Shown: positions 36,328 through 38,063 of the stretch, one piece after another
Layout: every line of letters starts with the position of its first letter
Numbering within the stretch: position 1 is the first letter of the stretch
Source: Chloroflexota bacterium
GTDB taxonomy: Bacteria > Chloroflexota > Limnocylindria > QHBO01
Assembly: GCA_005879815.1 (NCBI GenBank)
Contig: VBKA01000003.1
Span: 1 to 38,063 of the forward strand
DNA: 38,063 nucleotides
Direction: 5' to 3'
The notes under the pieces: generated by a model
What the model saw: only the letters and a program-made list of their open reading frames with translations
What the model was told of the DNA's origin: nothing
Databases searched by the model: none
Made by a program: the position numbers and the translations under genes

Positions 36328-38063
36328 TGGCCGAGTCGATGACGGATCCGCGGGTGGATCCGAGGGTGGCGACTCGGGTCGCGGCTCGGGTCGGGCCGCA
36401 GGTCGCGCCGTTCGAGCCGCTCGAGGTCGAGGGCGAGCCGGCCGCGAATCTCGTGGACCTGGTGCATCGGTCTGTCCTCGCACAGCCGGACCACGTGGCC
36501 CTGCGCTGGAAGCCGGCGCGCGGCCACCGCCAATCCGGAGAAGGCGACCCCAGGAAACCGGTCGCCTGGCGCACCAGCACCTACCGTGAGACGTGGGATT
36601 GGATCCGCGACGTTTCGCTCGGGCTGCAGTCGCTGGGCGTCGCCGCCGGCGACACGGTGTGCATCGTATGCCGGACCCGTCCCGAATGGCTGGTGGTCGA
36701 CCTCGCCAGCATGGCGCTCGGAGCGGTGACCTGCCCCATCTATCCCAGCTCCGAGGCGGGGCAGACGGCGTTCATCATCAACAACGTCCACGCCACGCTT
36801 GCAGTGGTCGAGAACGCGCAGCAGGCGACCAAGATCGAGTCTGTCCGCGCCGAGTGCCCGACGATCCAGAAGCTGGTGGTCATCGACGACAGAGGCACGC
36901 TGCCGAGTGACGCGACCACGCTTGATGACGTGATCGAGCTGGCGCCCAAGGACCCCGACCACCGCCGCGTCTGGGAAGAGGGCTGCCGGAGGATCACACG
37001 CGACCAGCTGGCGACGATCATCCACACTTCCGGCACGACCGCCAACCCGAAAGGCGTGATGCTGACGCACGGCAACATGGTCTACAACTACGAGGCGGTC
37101 AACCAGGTCGTCGACTTCTATCCGAGCGACGTCTTCCTGTCGTGGCTTCCCCTGAGCCATAGCTACGAGCGCGTGGCTGGCATGGTCGTCCCGCTGGCCC
37201 GCGGATGCGGGATCGCCTACGCGGAGCCACTCATCGAGCGCCTGCCGGCCAACATGGTCGAGGTGCGGCCGACGGTGATGGTCGCCGTGCCGCGCCTCTA
37301 TGAGCGCCTTTACGCGCGAGTCCTCTCAGCGGTCGAGGAGGCGTCCGCGATTCGGCAGCGCATCTTCTGGTGGGCCGCTGGGCTTGGGAAGCGCAAGTAC
37401 GCGAACCACCTCGAGGGGCGCTCGGATTCGCCGTGGCTCAGGCTGCAGCTCCGGATCGCGGACGTGCTCGTCTTCGGCCGCATCCGGGCGCGGACCGGCG
37501 GCCGGGTCCGCTATTTCGTCTCCGGATCCGCGCCGCTGTCGCGCGAGATCGGCGAGTTCTTCTACGCCATGGGCATGCTGGTGCTGGAGGGATACGGACT
37601 CACCGAGACGGCGCCGTTCGTGTCCATCAACCGCCCGGATGACTTCGTGTTCGGAACCGTGGGCCGACCTGCCCCGGGAACCGAGGTCAACGTCGACCCC
37701 GACACGGGCGAGATCCTGGTTCGTGGCCCGCAGGTGATGCGCGGCTATGTGAACGACCCGGCCGAGACCGCCAGGGCGATCGATGGCGACGGCTGGTTCC
37801 ATACCGGTGACATCGGCGAGCTCGACGAGATCGGTCGCATCACGATCACCGACCGCCTGAAGAACATCATCGTGCTGGCCAACGGCAAGAACGTCAGCCC
37901 GGCGCCCATGGAGGCAGCGCTGTCGACCTCGAAGTACGTGGCGCAGGCCATCATCCTCGGGGATCGCCAGCCCTACACCGGAGTGCTGGTCGCGCCCGAC
38001 TTCGACGAACTGCGCGGCTGGGCTCGCACCAACGGCCTGGGCGATGCCGGACCCGATGCGCTG
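36327..38063 (+). CDS. Long-chain acyl-CoA synthetase (AMP-forming), 3' end outside window
   Basis: The first 579 residues of an ANL-superfamily acyl-CoA ligase, which activates fatty acids with ATP to acyl-AMP and then acyl-CoA. The frame is open from the GTG at 36327 (overlapping the previous TAG) to the window end. Motifs: phosphate loop IIHTSGTTANPKGVMLTHGN, GSAPLSREIGEFFYAMG, GYGLTETAPFVS, GWFHTGDIGELDEIGRITITDRLKNIIVLANGKNVSP (each read in parts). The large insert between the A3 motif and GSAPLS and the linker sequence place it with long-chain FadD15-type ligases. The N-terminal 30 residues show a PRV/TRV-type repetition. Alternative start: ATG at 36339. Probably the last gene of the acyl-CoA group as seen. 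Confidence 0.93.
   Translation, partial: MAESMTDPRVDPRVATRVAARVGPQVAPFEPLEVEGEPAANLVDLVHRSVLAQPDHVALRWKPARGHRQSGEGDPRKPVAWRTSTYRETWDWIRDVSLGLQSLGVAAGDTVCIVCRTRPEWLVVDLASMALGAVTCPIYPSSEAGQTAFIINNVHATLAVVENAQQATKIESVRAECPTIQKLVVIDDRGTLPSDATTLDDVIELAPKDPDHRRVWEEGCRRITRDQLATIIHTSGTTANPKGVMLTHGNMVYNYEAVNQVVDFYPSDVFLSWLPLSHSYERVAGMVVPLARGCGIAYAEPLIERLPANMVEVRPTVMVAVPRLYERLYARVLSAVEEASAIRQRIFWWAAGLGKRKYANHLEGRSDSPWLRLQLRIADVLVFGRIRARTGGRVRYFVSGSAPLSREIGEFFYAMGMLVLEGYGLTETAPFVSINRPDDFVFGTVGRPAPGTEVNVDPDTGEILVRGPQVMRGYVNDPAETARAIDGDGWFHTGDIGELDEIGRITITDRLKNIIVLANGKNVSPAPMEAALSTSKYVAQAIILGDRQPYTGVLVAPDFDELRGWARTNGLGDAGPDAL

Overview
The window is a gene-dense stretch of bacterial chromosome with very high GC and no RNA gene, CRISPR array, insertion sequence or phage gene that I can see. 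Genes are separated by few bases, GTG and TTG starts are common, and nine neighbouring gene pairs share a 4-base stop/start overlap (ATGA or GTGA). The gene mix (dodecin, split B12-dependent acyl-CoA mutase, MeaB, many acyl-CoA enzymes, GT-C membrane enzymes, Pro/Thr-rich secreted proteins) together with short promoters placed directly before start codons suggests a Chloroflexota-type organism, possibly of the Limnocylindria/soil-freshwater kind. That placement is inference.

Layout. 1-3.0 kb: end of an EamA permease, an FTR1-type iron permease under a clear DtxR/IdeR-type iron box, and an acyl-CoA dehydrogenase. 3.0-10.4 kb: penicillin-acylase-type hydrolase plus a small membrane protein, a leaderless membrane protein, and a minus-strand group of cysteinyl-tRNA-synthetase-like ligase, membrane protein and S9 peptidase. 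10.4-16.7 kb: a 35-residue membrane peptide, a DUF2269-like protein divergent from an ornithine-cyclodeaminase-family gene, a SpoIID-like secreted protein, a 5'-3' exonuclease, a GNAT and a GT-C membrane enzyme. 16.8-20 kb: large subunit of a B12-dependent acyl-CoA mutase and a glutamate-dehydrogenase homologue. 20-25.2 kb: phosphotriesterase-family hydrolase, HhH+PHP protein, dodecin, a multi-domain DNA-binding-like protein, a secreted double-psi barrel protein, a zinc-ribbon membrane protein and a DUF1684 protein. 25.3-28.9 kb: complete glycine betaine/choline-type ABC importer. 28.9-31.6 kb: GT-C-like membrane protein and a NERD-like protein. 31.8-38 kb: folE, pterin dehydratase, mutase small subunit, meaB, a truncated VOC gene, 3-hydroxybutyryl-CoA dehydrogenase, acyl-CoA dehydrogenase and an acyl-CoA ligase cut by the window end.

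How they fit. The mutase subunits, their chaperone, two acyl-CoA dehydrogenases, the 3-hydroxyacyl-CoA dehydrogenase and the acyl-CoA ligase form an acyl-CoA degradation set. The large mutase subunit carries Phe and Gln at the two positions that separate isobutyryl-CoA mutase from methylmalonyl-CoA mutase, so the set probably handles C4 acyl-CoAs (butyryl/isobutyryl) rather than methylmalonyl-CoA. The most notable other points are a glutamate dehydrogenase homologue that has lost two active-site lysines, an iron box laid over a well-formed promoter, a twin-palindrome site at 23.4 kb, and a recurring TANNNT element 6-9 bases before start codons that predicts widespread leaderless mRNA.
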